Shown piece after piece: positions 30,223 to 38,425 of a stretch of 64,000 nucleotides of DNA (position 1 is the first letter of the stretch; every line of letters begins with the position of its first letter). Below the pieces are notes generated by a model, which was given only the letters and a program-made list of their open reading frames with translations, ran no database searches and was not told the origin of the DNA. This DNA comes from a bacterium (GTDB lineage Bacteria > Myxococcota > UBA727 > JAUIJE01), in NCBI GenBank assembly GCA_030431455.1, contig JAUIJE010000001.1, forward strand, positions 1-64,000. Reading direction: 5' to 3'. A program made the translations under genes and the position numbers.

Positions 30223-31016
30223 AACACGCCTCCGCCGGTCGCGCCATACACCGCGGTGTTGAGCAGGTAATTGGTGAACAGCACGAGGATGACGGTGGCG
30301 ACCACGGTGCGGTTGGCCGCGCGCCCGACGCCGGCGGGTCCGCCGGTGGTGAAAAAGCCGAACGTGGCGCTCACCGATCCGATGAGCAGGCCGAACACGA
30401 TGGCCTTCAGTTCGGAAATCCACAGGTCGGTGATGGTGATGCCGTCCCACATGGTCTGCTCGAACATGCCCTGGGGCATGTCGAACAGGTGCACGGCCGC
30501 GAAATAGGCCGAGAAGATGCCGATCAGCATCGCCACCGCGTTGAGGATGGGGCCGGTGATGGCCGCGCCGAGGATGCGGGGGCCGGCGACCATCGCGCGC
30601 GGGTCGAGGCCCATGACGTCGAGGGCGTCGATTTCTTCCTGCACGCGCATGGTCCCGAGTTCGGCCGCGATGCCGGCCCCGGCTTGGAAACAGATCATGA
30701 CCGCGGAAAAGCCCGGGGCGAGTTCGCGCACGACCGTGGCGGCCAGCAAAGGCGCGAGCAGACGCTCGACCCCGAACATGCGGGTGAGGCTCAGGCTCTG
30801 CATCGCCAGCATCGCGCCCACCGGGCCGACGACCAGGGCCACCGGGACCAGGCAGCGTCGGGTGAGGGACAGGGCTTGCTCGGCGGTGTCGGCGAGGGCT
30901 TCGCGCGAGCGCAGGGTCGCCGCCATCGCGCTCAGGGCGAAGGCGATGACGCGGGGGACCTCGGCCAGAAAGGCCATCGTGGTCCGCCCGGTGGCAACGA
31001 ACACCGAGGTCAACAC
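30219..31016 (-). CDS. MlaE-family permease, first subunit
   Basis: This 265-residue permease has the ELGTMRVQEEIDALDVMGLDP motif and the helices of the MlaE family. It begins with GTG at 31016 behind a poor ribosome-binding site; the start could be a few codons different. It leads an overlapping gene set (permease, permease, ATPase) followed by the lipoprotein and the MCE protein. The set is divergent from glyS with only a 95-bp gap. Confidence 0.87.
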   Translation of the reverse strand: MLTSVFVATGRTTMAFLAEVPRVIAFALSAMAATLRSREALADTAEQALSLTRRCLVPVALVVGPVGAMLAMQSLSLTRMFGVERLLAPLLAATVVRELAPGFSAVMICFQAGAGIAAELGTMRVQEEIDALDVMGLDPRAMVAGPRILGAAITGPILNAVAMLIGIFSAYFAAVHLFDMPQGMFEQTMWDGITITDLWISELKAIVFGLLIGSVSATFGFFTTGGPAGVGRAANRTVVATVILVLFTNYLLNTAVYGATGGGVL

Positions 31017-31064
31017 CCCCCGAAGGTATCGGATCGCGTCGGGCGCATTCCAAAAAACCGTCCC

Positions 31065-31075
31065 GGTGCTACACG
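31065..31075 (+). promoter_or_regulatory. Candidate extended -10 promoter element for glyS
   Basis: GGTGCTACACG sits 36 bp before the glyS start, with TACACG as a -10 box behind a TGC extension. The identical 11-mer lies at 60791-60801, 40 bp before the microcompartment operon. No good -35 box is present. Confidence 0.35.
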
Positions 31076-31111
31076 CCCAAGACGGCCTGAAGGGGCGTTG
31101 CGAGGGACGAG

Positions 31112-33232
31112 ATGGCAGACCTGTTGTTGGAAATCGGCACCGAAGAGCTTCCCGCGTCGTTTGTGCGACCGGCCACCGCGTTTTTGGAGAAGGCGGCGGC
31201 GGGTCTGCTCGACGAGGCGCACCTCACCCACGGCGACATCCGGTGTGACGGCACGCCGCGGCGGTTGGTGCTCGTGGTGCGCAACGTGCTCGACAAACAG
31301 GAGGACCGCAGCTTCGAGGTCACCGGGCCGAAGGCGGAGATCGCCTGGGGCAAAGACGGTCAGCTCTCGAAAGCCGGCCTCGGCTTCTTGAAGGGGCGGG
31401 GGGCGGGGCCCGACGACGCGTACAAAAAGGAGACCAAAAAGGGCGCGGTCATCGCGGCCCAGGTCACCGAGGTGGGCAAGCCCGCGGGCGAGGTGTTGGC
31501 CCCCGCGCTCGAGGCGTTGCTGCCGAAGATTCCGTTTCAAAAACGCATGCGCTGGACCGACGGGCCCGAGACCTTCGGGCGGCCGGTGCGCTGGCTGGTG
31601 GCCAAGCTCGGCGATCAAGTGCTGCCGATGTCGTTCGCGGGGGTGGCGGCCCAGGACCAGAGCCGGGGGCACCGGTTCTGTGCGCCGGAGCCCTTTGTGG
31701 TCACGTCGGTGGACGGCTACCTGCAGGACCTGAAAGCAGCCAAGGTCACGCTCTCGTTCGACGAGCGCCGCCAGCTCATCGCGGACAAAGCAAGGGCATT
31801 GGCCAAAGAAGCCGGCGGCGTGTTCCGCGAGGACGACGACCTGCTCGACACCGTGGCCAATCTCGTCGAACACCCGTGGCCGATCCTCGCCAAGTTCGAC
31901 GAACGGTTTTTGGAGGTGCCTAAGGAAGTGCTCATCTCCGAGATGCGCGAACACCAAAAGTACTTTGCCATCGAGGACAAAGACGGTTGGCTGTTGCCCT
32001 ACTTCGTCGTGGTCGCGGGCAGCGAAGCCACCGACCCGGCCCAGGTCGCGGCCGGTCACCGCCGGGTGTTGACCTCGCGCTTCGAGGACGGCGCGTTCTA
32101 TTTCCGCGAGGACCAAAAGACCACGCTGGCCGCGCGGGCGGAGAAGCTCAAGACCGTGATGTTCCAGCGCGACCTCGGTTCGGTCGCGGACAAAGTCGAT
32201 CGCATCGGTGCGCTCACCGGGTGGCTCGCCGACGCTGCGGGCCTGTCCGCCGACGAGAAAAAGACCGCCCAGCGGGCGGCGGCCCTGAGCAAGGCCGACC
32301 TCGTGTCGGGGGTGGTCGGTGAGTTCCCCGACCTGCAGGGCCACATGGGTCGCATCTATGCCAAGCTGGACAAGGAGCCGGAGGCCGTGGCCGAGGCCAT
32401 CGCCGAACACTACGCGCCCCGCGGCCGGGGAGACGCGCTCCCCGCGTCCAAGGCGGGCGCGGCGGTGGCCATCGCCGACCGCCTCGACACCCTCGTGGGC
32501 ATCCTCGGGGTGGGCAAGGCGCCGAAGGGCAGCGCGGACCCGTTCGGGTTGCGCCGGGCCGCCATCGGCGCGCTCGAGATCGTGCTCCACCACGGGTTCG
32601 AGCTGTCCGTGTCCGCCCTCGTCGACCAAGCCGTGGCCGGCCTGCCCGATGACGTGCAGAACAAGACCGAGGACTTGCGCGGCCAGGCCAATGCCTTTGT
32701 GCGGGCTCGCATGGCCGGGGTCTTGGCCGAGCGTCTGGCCGCGGCGGGGCACGAAGAGGCCCAGGACCTGGTGGAGGCCGCGCTCAGCGCGGGCGCGGAC
32801 AACGCGGTGGACGCGGCCCTGCGCGCAGAAGCATTGGGCACGCTCCGGGGCCGGGACCGCGACGGCTTTTTGGCCTTGGCCGCGACCTTCAAACGGGTGG
32901 GCAACATCTTGAAGAAGGCCCGCGCGGACAAGGTCGACATCGCGGCCCAAGTGGACGAGGGCAAGCTCGGCCTAGAGCCGGAAAAAGCCCTGTACGCGGC
33001 CACGCAAAAAATGCGCGCGGTGTTCGACGGACCGCTCTCCGACGCGGCCGCCTACGAAAAGGCCCTGGTCGCCCTCGCCGAGCAAAAGGCCGTGGTCGAT
33101 GCCTTTTTCGATGGCGTGATGGTCATGGACGACGACCCAGCCGTGCGCGCCCAGCGCCTCGGCCTGCTCGCGGGCCTCGAGGCGCTCCTCGTCAAAGTCG
33201 CCGACTTCACCCGCATCCAAGACGTGGACTGA
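31112..33232 (+). CDS. glyS: Glycyl-tRNA synthetase beta subunit
   Basis: This 706-residue protein is the beta subunit of the tetrameric (alpha2beta2) bacterial glycyl-tRNA synthetase, which charges tRNA-Gly. The N-terminal LLLEIGTEELPA signature, the HRF-x-x-P stretch near residue 190, EMR-H-Q-K-Y-F and the C-terminal anticodon-binding-like helices are typical. The ATG at 31112 has GAGGGAC. The alpha subunit gene glyQ, usually directly upstream, is absent; the divergent mlaE-type gene is there instead. A long hairpin follows the stop. Confidence 0.95.
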   Translation: MADLLLEIGTEELPASFVRPATAFLEKAAAGLLDEAHLTHGDIRCDGTPRRLVLVVRNVLDKQEDRSFEVTGPKAEIAWGKDGQLSKAGLGFLKGRGAGPDDAYKKETKKGAVIAAQVTEVGKPAGEVLAPALEALLPKIPFQKRMRWTDGPETFGRPVRWLVAKLGDQVLPMSFAGVAAQDQSRGHRFCAPEPFVVTSVDGYLQDLKAAKVTLSFDERRQLIADKARALAKEAGGVFREDDDLLDTVANLVEHPWPILAKFDERFLEVPKEVLISEMREHQKYFAIEDKDGWLLPYFVVVAGSEATDPAQVAAGHRRVLTSRFEDGAFYFREDQKTTLAARAEKLKTVMFQRDLGSVADKVDRIGALTGWLADAAGLSADEKKTAQRAAALSKADLVSGVVGEFPDLQGHMGRIYAKLDKEPEAVAEAIAEHYAPRGRGDALPASKAGAAVAIADRLDTLVGILGVGKAPKGSADPFGLRRAAIGALEIVLHHGFELSVSALVDQAVAGLPDDVQNKTEDLRGQANAFVRARMAGVLAERLAAAGHEEAQDLVEAALSAGADNAVDAALRAEALGTLRGRDRDGFLALAATFKRVGNILKKARADKVDIAAQVDEGKLGLEPEKALYAATQKMRAVFDGPLSDAAAYEKALVALAEQKAVVDAFFDGVMVMDDDPAVRAQRLGLLAGLEALLVKVADFTRIQDVD

Positions 33233-33271
33233 CGCGCGATCCGAAAAGGTCCATCCTTTTCGGATGGCGCG
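33233..33271. terminator. Long hairpin after glyS, probable terminator
   Basis: Arms ATCCGAAAAGG/CCTTTTCGGAT pair perfectly over 11 bp around a 5-nt loop, and a further CGCGC/GCGCG pairing extends the stem past one mismatch. It begins one base after the glyS stop codon. There is no T-tract after it, so it may work by Rho or stabilise the mRNA end. Confidence 0.55.
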
Positions 33272-33866
33272 TTGCACTCCAGGGGACTGGCGCCCCCTCG
33301 CGTTCGGCGCGCGTGTCGCCTCACGCTCACCCGATCTTCGACCGCTTCGCGGTCGGCTCGCTCTGCTCGCTCACGCCCTGTCGGTATCAACCAGTTCGAT
33401 CAGCGCGTTGGACACCAGGTACACCACATCTCAAATCGATGGCTTGTCGTATGCGACTGCATACGACCCGGCTCGACGCGGCGGAGCCGCTTGGAGGGCC
33501 GACTCGGGGGTGGGGTGGCAACGCTTCGCGTTGCTGAAGCCGAACGAAGTTCGGCCGCCCCGCGACTCGCTGAGCTTGCGAAGCGTGAGTGGGGCGGGGG
33601 AGGAACTCCCCCCGGGGAAAGCTAGAGCACATCCCAAAACCACAACACCGTTGCATCCGCAGGATGCGACCCCGCTGCGACTGGGCGTGGCCAAGCTTTC
33701 GGCTTGGCTTAGGCTGCCGCTCGCGGCAGCCAGGCCCTTGGAGCAGGGCAACGCTTCGCGTTGCTGAAGCCAATCCAACGGATTGGCCACGACATCTGGG
33801 TGGGGGCCCCGCGACTCGGCGACTTTAGGAGCCGTGAGCGGGGGAGGGGCCAGCCCCTCCCGAAAA
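33272..33866. repeat. Hairpin-rich intergenic region with REP-like elements
   Basis: No gene is supported in this ~600-bp spacer. It contains the hairpin GTCGTATGC/GCATACGAC (33447-33468), shared with the 136-bp repeat near 52.4 kb. Two copies of an imperfect ~110-125 bp unit follow, starting near 33519 and 33747. Each begins GCAACGC-TTCG-GCGTTGC-like (CAACGCTTCGCGTTGCTGAAG), has a small inverted repeat next, then a G-rich/C-rich hairpin, and ends with ctagagc. The second copy's end is the stop codon of the PilZ-like gene. Open frames here come from the repeat structure. Confidence 0.6.
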
Positions 33867-35288
33867 CTAGAGCCTGGCCCAGAGTTTCTTGAACCGGTCC
33901 ATCAGGCTCGCGCCTTGGGCGAAGCTGAGCGGGAAGCGTTGCGGGGCGCTCACGTCGTCGTGCTCGACGCGCAAGATGCCGTCCGGCTCCAGGCGGAAGC
34001 GAATCTGGGGGTCAGCCTCGAACACCGCGCGTGGCAAACGCGCCGTGCCCGCGTGGCGCAACCGCTCGTCGGCTTCCCCCTCGTAAAACCGCAGCTCGAT
34101 GTCGCCTTCATCGGGAAGCAGCAGTTGGTAGCGAACCTCGACGGGCAGGACCGTGTCTTTGGGGAACAGCGTCATCGGTTCGCGCCGGTACAAGCCCAGC
34201 CACAGGCTGCTGGGCAAGGGCAGGGCTTCGGCCGCCGCCGCCGCGCGGCGCTCGTTGCGCGGACCCTCGTCGGTGGGGATGAGCGAATCGCTCGAGGGGC
34301 CGTGTTCGACCCAGGTGTCGTCGCCGAACCCCTCGCCGGGCAAGGTCACGCTCGGGTCGTCGTCGTCGTCGTGCGAATCGCCCCAGCTGAGCCCGGGATG
34401 GCGCAGCGCGGTGGCGGTCTCGTCGGACATGAACCCATCCGCGGCTTCTTCCGGGCTCGGATCGACCTCGGTCACCTCGTCGTCGACGCTGTCATCGATC
34501 TCGGGGAGCTCGCGCACCCCCCCGGCGGAGGTGGCGCGGGTGATCGCGGCTTGGGCCGGCTTGGCCGCGGCGGGGGCTTGGGCCGCGGGATCGCTGGCCC
34601 CCAGGCCGCTCACCGCGCCCACCGCGATCTCGACGGTGGGCGTGTCGTACAGCGGCCAGTGCATGGGCTGCACGCGGTTCTTCGGGATGCGTTTGTCGTC
34701 GGGGTAGACCGTGTACATCCACCCCGTCAGCCGGGGCACGCCGGGCGCGGGGGTGCCTTCGATGGCCGCGGGCAAGGGACGCACGTCTTCTTGCGGGGGG
34801 GGCGGCGGGGTGGCCGGGCCCCGGGCCGCGGTCGGTGCCGGCGGGGTAGGCCCCGAGACCGGGGCCGGCGCCGCGGCGTGTTTGCCCGATCGTCCTCGTC
34901 GGGGGCGCGGGGGCTCCGCGCCCCGTTTGGGGCCCAGCCGAAACGGCAACAAGCGCATGCCCGGGCGCGCCGCGTAGGTCGCGGTCGCGCCCTGCGACAT
35001 CGCTTTCCACGATTCTTGCCCCTCCTGGCTCACCCGCTGCACCACGAGGCCAAAGCCGGCTTGGCGCCCCGGGGGCACGGCCGCCGGCGGGATGACCCAG
35101 GCCACCGGGCCCTCGACGGCCAGGAGCGCGTCCTTGCCCTCGGTCTCGAACACCACCCGCACCCGGCGGCCGAGCTCGAGGGGGCGGTCGCTCTGCACAA
35201 ACAGCGAGCCGAGACCGGTGCGCGGCCCCACCGAGGCCACCAGGGCCGCGGCGCTTGCCACTGTTTCGGTCAGCTCGGTCACGTGCAT
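33867..35288 (-). CDS. PilZ-like N-terminus fused to an Hsp70 substrate-binding-like domain
   Basis: This 473-residue protein has a PilZ-type beta-barrel pattern at the N-terminus (about 1-95: FVQSDRPLELGRRVRVVFE and a GPVAWV core) and a low-complexity, Pro/Ala/Asp-rich centre. The C-terminal ~110 residues align by eye with the substrate-binding beta domain of DnaK/Hsp70: FPKDTVLPVEVRYQLLLP, then ELRFYEGE, then an I-R-F-R-L-E-P-D-G-I-L-R-V strand pair. There is no Hsp70 ATPase domain. The canonical c-di-GMP-binding RxxxR is not obvious. It lies 16 bp after alaS on the same strand, so it is probably co-transcribed with it. Role unknown; possibly ATP-independent peptide binding. Confidence 0.65.
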   Translation of the reverse strand: MHVTELTETVASAAALVASVGPRTGLGSLFVQSDRPLELGRRVRVVFETEGKDALLAVEGPVAWVIPPAAVPPGRQAGFGLVVQRVSQEGQESWKAMSQGATATYAARPGMRLLPFRLGPKRGAEPPRPRRGRSGKHAAAPAPVSGPTPPAPTAARGPATPPPPPQEDVRPLPAAIEGTPAPGVPRLTGWMYTVYPDDKRIPKNRVQPMHWPLYDTPTVEIAVGAVSGLGASDPAAQAPAAAKPAQAAITRATSAGGVRELPEIDDSVDDEVTEVDPSPEEAADGFMSDETATALRHPGLSWGDSHDDDDDPSVTLPGEGFGDDTWVEHGPSSDSLIPTDEGPRNERRAAAAAEALPLPSSLWLGLYRREPMTLFPKDTVLPVEVRYQLLLPDEGDIELRFYEGEADERLRHAGTARLPRAVFEADPQIRFRLEPDGILRVEHDDVSAPQRFPLSFAQGASLMDRFKKLWARL

Positions 35289-35304
35289 GGTCTCGGCTTC
35301 CCCC

Positions 35305-37983
35305 TCAGCCCGCCTGGGCCCCGATTACTTCGATGGCCTTGGCCAAGGCTTTGTCGAGGTTGGCGGGGTCGTTGCCGCCAGCCTGGGCGAAGTCGGGCTT
35401 GCCCCCGCCTTTGCCCCCCACCACCGCCGCGAGCTCACCCACGATCTTGCCCGCGTGCAGCTTCTTTTTGGCCAGGTCCTGGGTCAGGGCCACCAGCAGG
35501 GTCACCTTCTTGTCGCCCATGCTGCGCCCGAGGACGACGACGCCGCTCTGCAACTTGTCGCGCAGCTTGTCGGCGTATTCGCGCATCGCTTTCGGGTCCA
35601 CCTGCTCGACCCGCTCGGTGAGCACCTTGATGCCGGACACTTCCTGGGCCCGCCCCACCGCGTCCGCGGCCGAGGCGGTGGCCGCCTGCTGGGCAAACTT
35701 CTGCAGCTCTTTTTCCTTGGCCTTGAGCTCGGCCTTGAGCTTCTCGACGCGGTCGGCCGCAGAGAGCTCGGGGACGCCCAAGGACTTCGCCACCTCGCCC
35801 AATGCCACTGTCCGCTCGCGCACATAGCGGAGCGCGCCTTTGCCGGTCACCGCCTCGAGGCGCCGCACCCCCGAGGCCAGCGGGCCCTCGGACGTGATCT
35901 TGAACAGGCCGATGTCGCCGGTGCGCTCGACGTGCACCCCGCCGCAGAGCTCGACGGAATCGCCCATCGAGACCACCCGGACCTCGTCGCCGTACTTTTC
36001 GCCGAACAGCGCCATCGCGCCCTTTTCCTTGGCCGCGTCAAAGCTCATCACTTCGGCGCCCCGGGCGTGGTTGTGCAGAATCTCGTCGTTGACCCGGTCC
36101 TCGACCGCCTGCACTTGCTCGGCGGTCATGGGCTCAAAGTGCGAAAAGTCGAACCGCAACCGGTCCGGCGCCACCAGCGAGCCCTTCTGGGCCACGTGGT
36201 CACCGAGCACGTCGCGCAGCGCTTTGTGCAGCAGGTGGGTCGCGCTGTGGTTGCGCTTGATGTGCGCGAGCCGTTCGGTGTCGACCCCGGCCTCGACGGT
36301 GTCGCCCACCTTGACCGTATGTTTCTGCACCTTCACCGCGTGCACGTGGAGCCCGGCTTGTTTTTGGGTGTCCGTGACCTGGGCGTAGAACTCGCCGCCC
36401 ACCAGCCGCCCGGTGTCGCCGATCTGGCCGCCGCTTTCGCCGTACAGGGGGGTGCGGTCGAGGACGACAAAGCCCTTGTCCGGCGCGGACAGCGCGTCCA
36501 CCGGCTCAGGGGGCAGGTCCTTGCCGAGGTCTTTCAGCAGCGCGACGACTTTGCCTTCGGCCACGCCGCACTCGTACCCGAGGTACGCGGTGGCGCCGTG
36601 GTCCTTGGCAATGCCTTTGTACACGTCGGCCACGCCCTCGACGCCGAGCCCGCCGCCAGAGGAGACCTCCGCGTGTTTGGCATTCGCGGTGTCGAAGCCG
36701 TCCTTGTCGACGGCAAAACCCTTCTCCTGGGCCATGAGCTCGGTCATCACAAACGGAAACCCGTGCGTGGCGTGCAGGTCGAACGCGTCGTCGCCGGAGA
36801 TGACGTCGCCTTTTTTCATCCCCGACGTGACCTGCGAGAATTGCTCGAGCCCGCGCTTCAGCGTCGAGCGGAACGCTTTTTCTTCCGCGTCCGCGGTCTT
36901 GTGAATCAACTGCTTGGCGTCGCCGAGCTCGGGATACGCCTCGGCGAACATCTCGATCGCCACCCCGCACGCGTCGGCCAAGAACAGGTCGGAAAAGCCG
37001 AGCATGTCCCCGAACAGAATCGCCCGGCGCATGATCGCCTTCAGCACATAGCCGCGGCCTTCGTTGGACGGGCTCACCCCGTCGGCGATCAACATCGCGG
37101 TGGTGCGCGCGTGGTCGGCGATCACCCGCATGGCCACGTCGTCGTCCCCGTCGGTGGACGTGTATTTCTTGCCCAGGCGTTGCTCGGAAAAAGTGATCAA
37201 AGGGCGCAGCAGATCGGTGTCGTAGTTGGACGCGAAGCCGCCCATCACCATCGCCAACCGCTCGAGCCCCATGCCGGTGTCGACCGACGGTTTGGGCAGG
37301 GCGGTCATGCTCCCGTCTTTGTGGCGCTCGTACTGCATGAACACGAGGTTCCACACCTCGAGCACTTGGTCGCCCTCGGGGTCGTCCCCGCCGAACGCGC
37401 CCTCGACCGCGCCGCGGTCGTAGTGAATCTCGGTGCAAGGGCCGCACGGCCCGGTGTCGCCCATGGCCCAGAAGTTGTCCTTCTTGCCGTGCCGGCTGAT
37501 GCGCTCTTGGGGCACGCCCACGACCTCGTGCCAGATGCGCTCGGCTTCCTCGTCGGCGGCGATGCCGTCTTCGCCCCCGAACACGGTCACGGTCAGCCGC
37601 TTGTCATCAATGCCAAGCTCGTCGACGAGGAAGCGCCACGCGAGCTTGCACGCCTCCTCTTTGAAGTAGTCGCCGAACGAAAAGTTGCCCAACATCTCAA
37701 AAAACGTGTGGTGGCGCGCGGTGCGCCCGACGTTCTCGAGGTCGTTGTGCTTGCCGCCGGCGCGGACACACTTTTGCGACGACGTGGCCCGGCTGTAGTC
37801 GCGGCTTTCGCGGCCGGTGAACACATCCTTGAACTGCACCATGCCCGCGTTGACGAACAACAAGGTGTCGTCGCCCTGCGGCACCAACGGCGCGCTCTTC
37901 ACGCGGGTGTGGGCGTTCTTCTCGAAGAAGGCCAAAAAGCGCTCACGCAGCGCACGTCCGGAGATCTCGCTCGAGGTGACCAT
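35305..37983 (-). CDS. alaS: Alanyl-tRNA synthetase
   Basis: This 892-residue enzyme charges tRNA-Ala and edits mischarged Ser/Gly. Class II motifs lie at the N-terminus (LRERFLAFFEKNAHTRVKS; HHTFFEMLGNFSFGDYFK). The editing domain has the zinc-site HSATHLLHKAL and CGGVHVERTGDIG, and a C-Ala domain follows. Length is normal. The ATG at 37983 has AGAGG; a TTG seven codons earlier also keeps the frame but is less likely. About 65 bp upstream is a terminator-like hairpin with a T-tract that could attenuate transcription. Confidence 0.96.
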   Translation of the reverse strand: MVTSSEISGRALRERFLAFFEKNAHTRVKSAPLVPQGDDTLLFVNAGMVQFKDVFTGRESRDYSRATSSQKCVRAGGKHNDLENVGRTARHHTFFEMLGNFSFGDYFKEEACKLAWRFLVDELGIDDKRLTVTVFGGEDGIAADEEAERIWHEVVGVPQERISRHGKKDNFWAMGDTGPCGPCTEIHYDRGAVEGAFGGDDPEGDQVLEVWNLVFMQYERHKDGSMTALPKPSVDTGMGLERLAMVMGGFASNYDTDLLRPLITFSEQRLGKKYTSTDGDDDVAMRVIADHARTTAMLIADGVSPSNEGRGYVLKAIMRRAILFGDMLGFSDLFLADACGVAIEMFAEAYPELGDAKQLIHKTADAEEKAFRSTLKRGLEQFSQVTSGMKKGDVISGDDAFDLHATHGFPFVMTELMAQEKGFAVDKDGFDTANAKHAEVSSGGGLGVEGVADVYKGIAKDHGATAYLGYECGVAEGKVVALLKDLGKDLPPEPVDALSAPDKGFVVLDRTPLYGESGGQIGDTGRLVGGEFYAQVTDTQKQAGLHVHAVKVQKHTVKVGDTVEAGVDTERLAHIKRNHSATHLLHKALRDVLGDHVAQKGSLVAPDRLRFDFSHFEPMTAEQVQAVEDRVNDEILHNHARGAEVMSFDAAKEKGAMALFGEKYGDEVRVVSMGDSVELCGGVHVERTGDIGLFKITSEGPLASGVRRLEAVTGKGALRYVRERTVALGEVAKSLGVPELSAADRVEKLKAELKAKEKELQKFAQQAATASAADAVGRAQEVSGIKVLTERVEQVDPKAMREYADKLRDKLQSGVVVLGRSMGDKKVTLLVALTQDLAKKKLHAGKIVGELAAVVGGKGGGKPDFAQAGGNDPANLDKALAKAIEVIGAQAG

Positions 37984-38425
37984 GTGGGCCTCTGGTGTAG
38001 GCAAAAGGGGGATTGAATCCTACCAGCCCGCAAGCAGATCGCAGCCACAAAAAAATGCACCCAACCTCGACGGGGTTTGGGTGCGCGATAAGTTGTTAGG
38101 GGTGTCGAGGTTGGGTGTTGCCGGGGTCATTGCCACGACCGTGCCACCCGGAAAGCCGCGCTGGGGGCGGACCTGGACCCGGCGTGGCGGCGGCCGGTGG
38201 TTCATCTGCGGAACGTCGCCGTGCCGGGTGTGACACGCGTCTCCGGTGTGGGCGCCGGGCGGGACGCCCGGACCTTGTGGGCGTCGTTGGTTGTCTGCCC
38301 GCAGAACGTGACCACCTTGTGTGGGCAGGTGTTTCTCGACGCAAAACCGGCGATGAAATCTCTTCGTGGTTAGACTCGTTGAAGCATGTGATGGCGCCTC
38401 GCCCGGTGCACAAAAGGAGATGTCG
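37984..38425. other. Intergenic region between alaS and the subtilase gene
   Basis: This 442-bp gap separates two divergently transcribed genes and must hold both promoters. Apart from the alaS-side hairpin (38049-38122), I see GC-rich inverted repeats near 38249-38272 (GGCGCCGGGC...GCCCGG) but no reading frame with a believable start. No sigma-70 consensus boxes stand out. Confidence 0.4.
38049..38122 (-). promoter_or_regulatory. Terminator-like structure with alternative pairing upstream of alaS
   Basis: On the minus strand, GCACCCAA and TTGGGTGC form an 8-bp stem (with two further pairs past a bulge) followed by CATTTTTTT. The same right arm can instead pair with an upstream copy over 14 bp (CACCCAACCTCGAC with GTCGAGGTTGGGTG). 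A transcript made from upstream would therefore pass through an attenuator-like element 65 bp before the alaS start. It could equally end a small RNA encoded upstream. Confidence 0.45.

Noticed and set aside
38049-38122. T-box riboswitch before alaS
   Set aside because: I could not find a T-box sequence or specifier loop. Only terminator-like pairing is visible.
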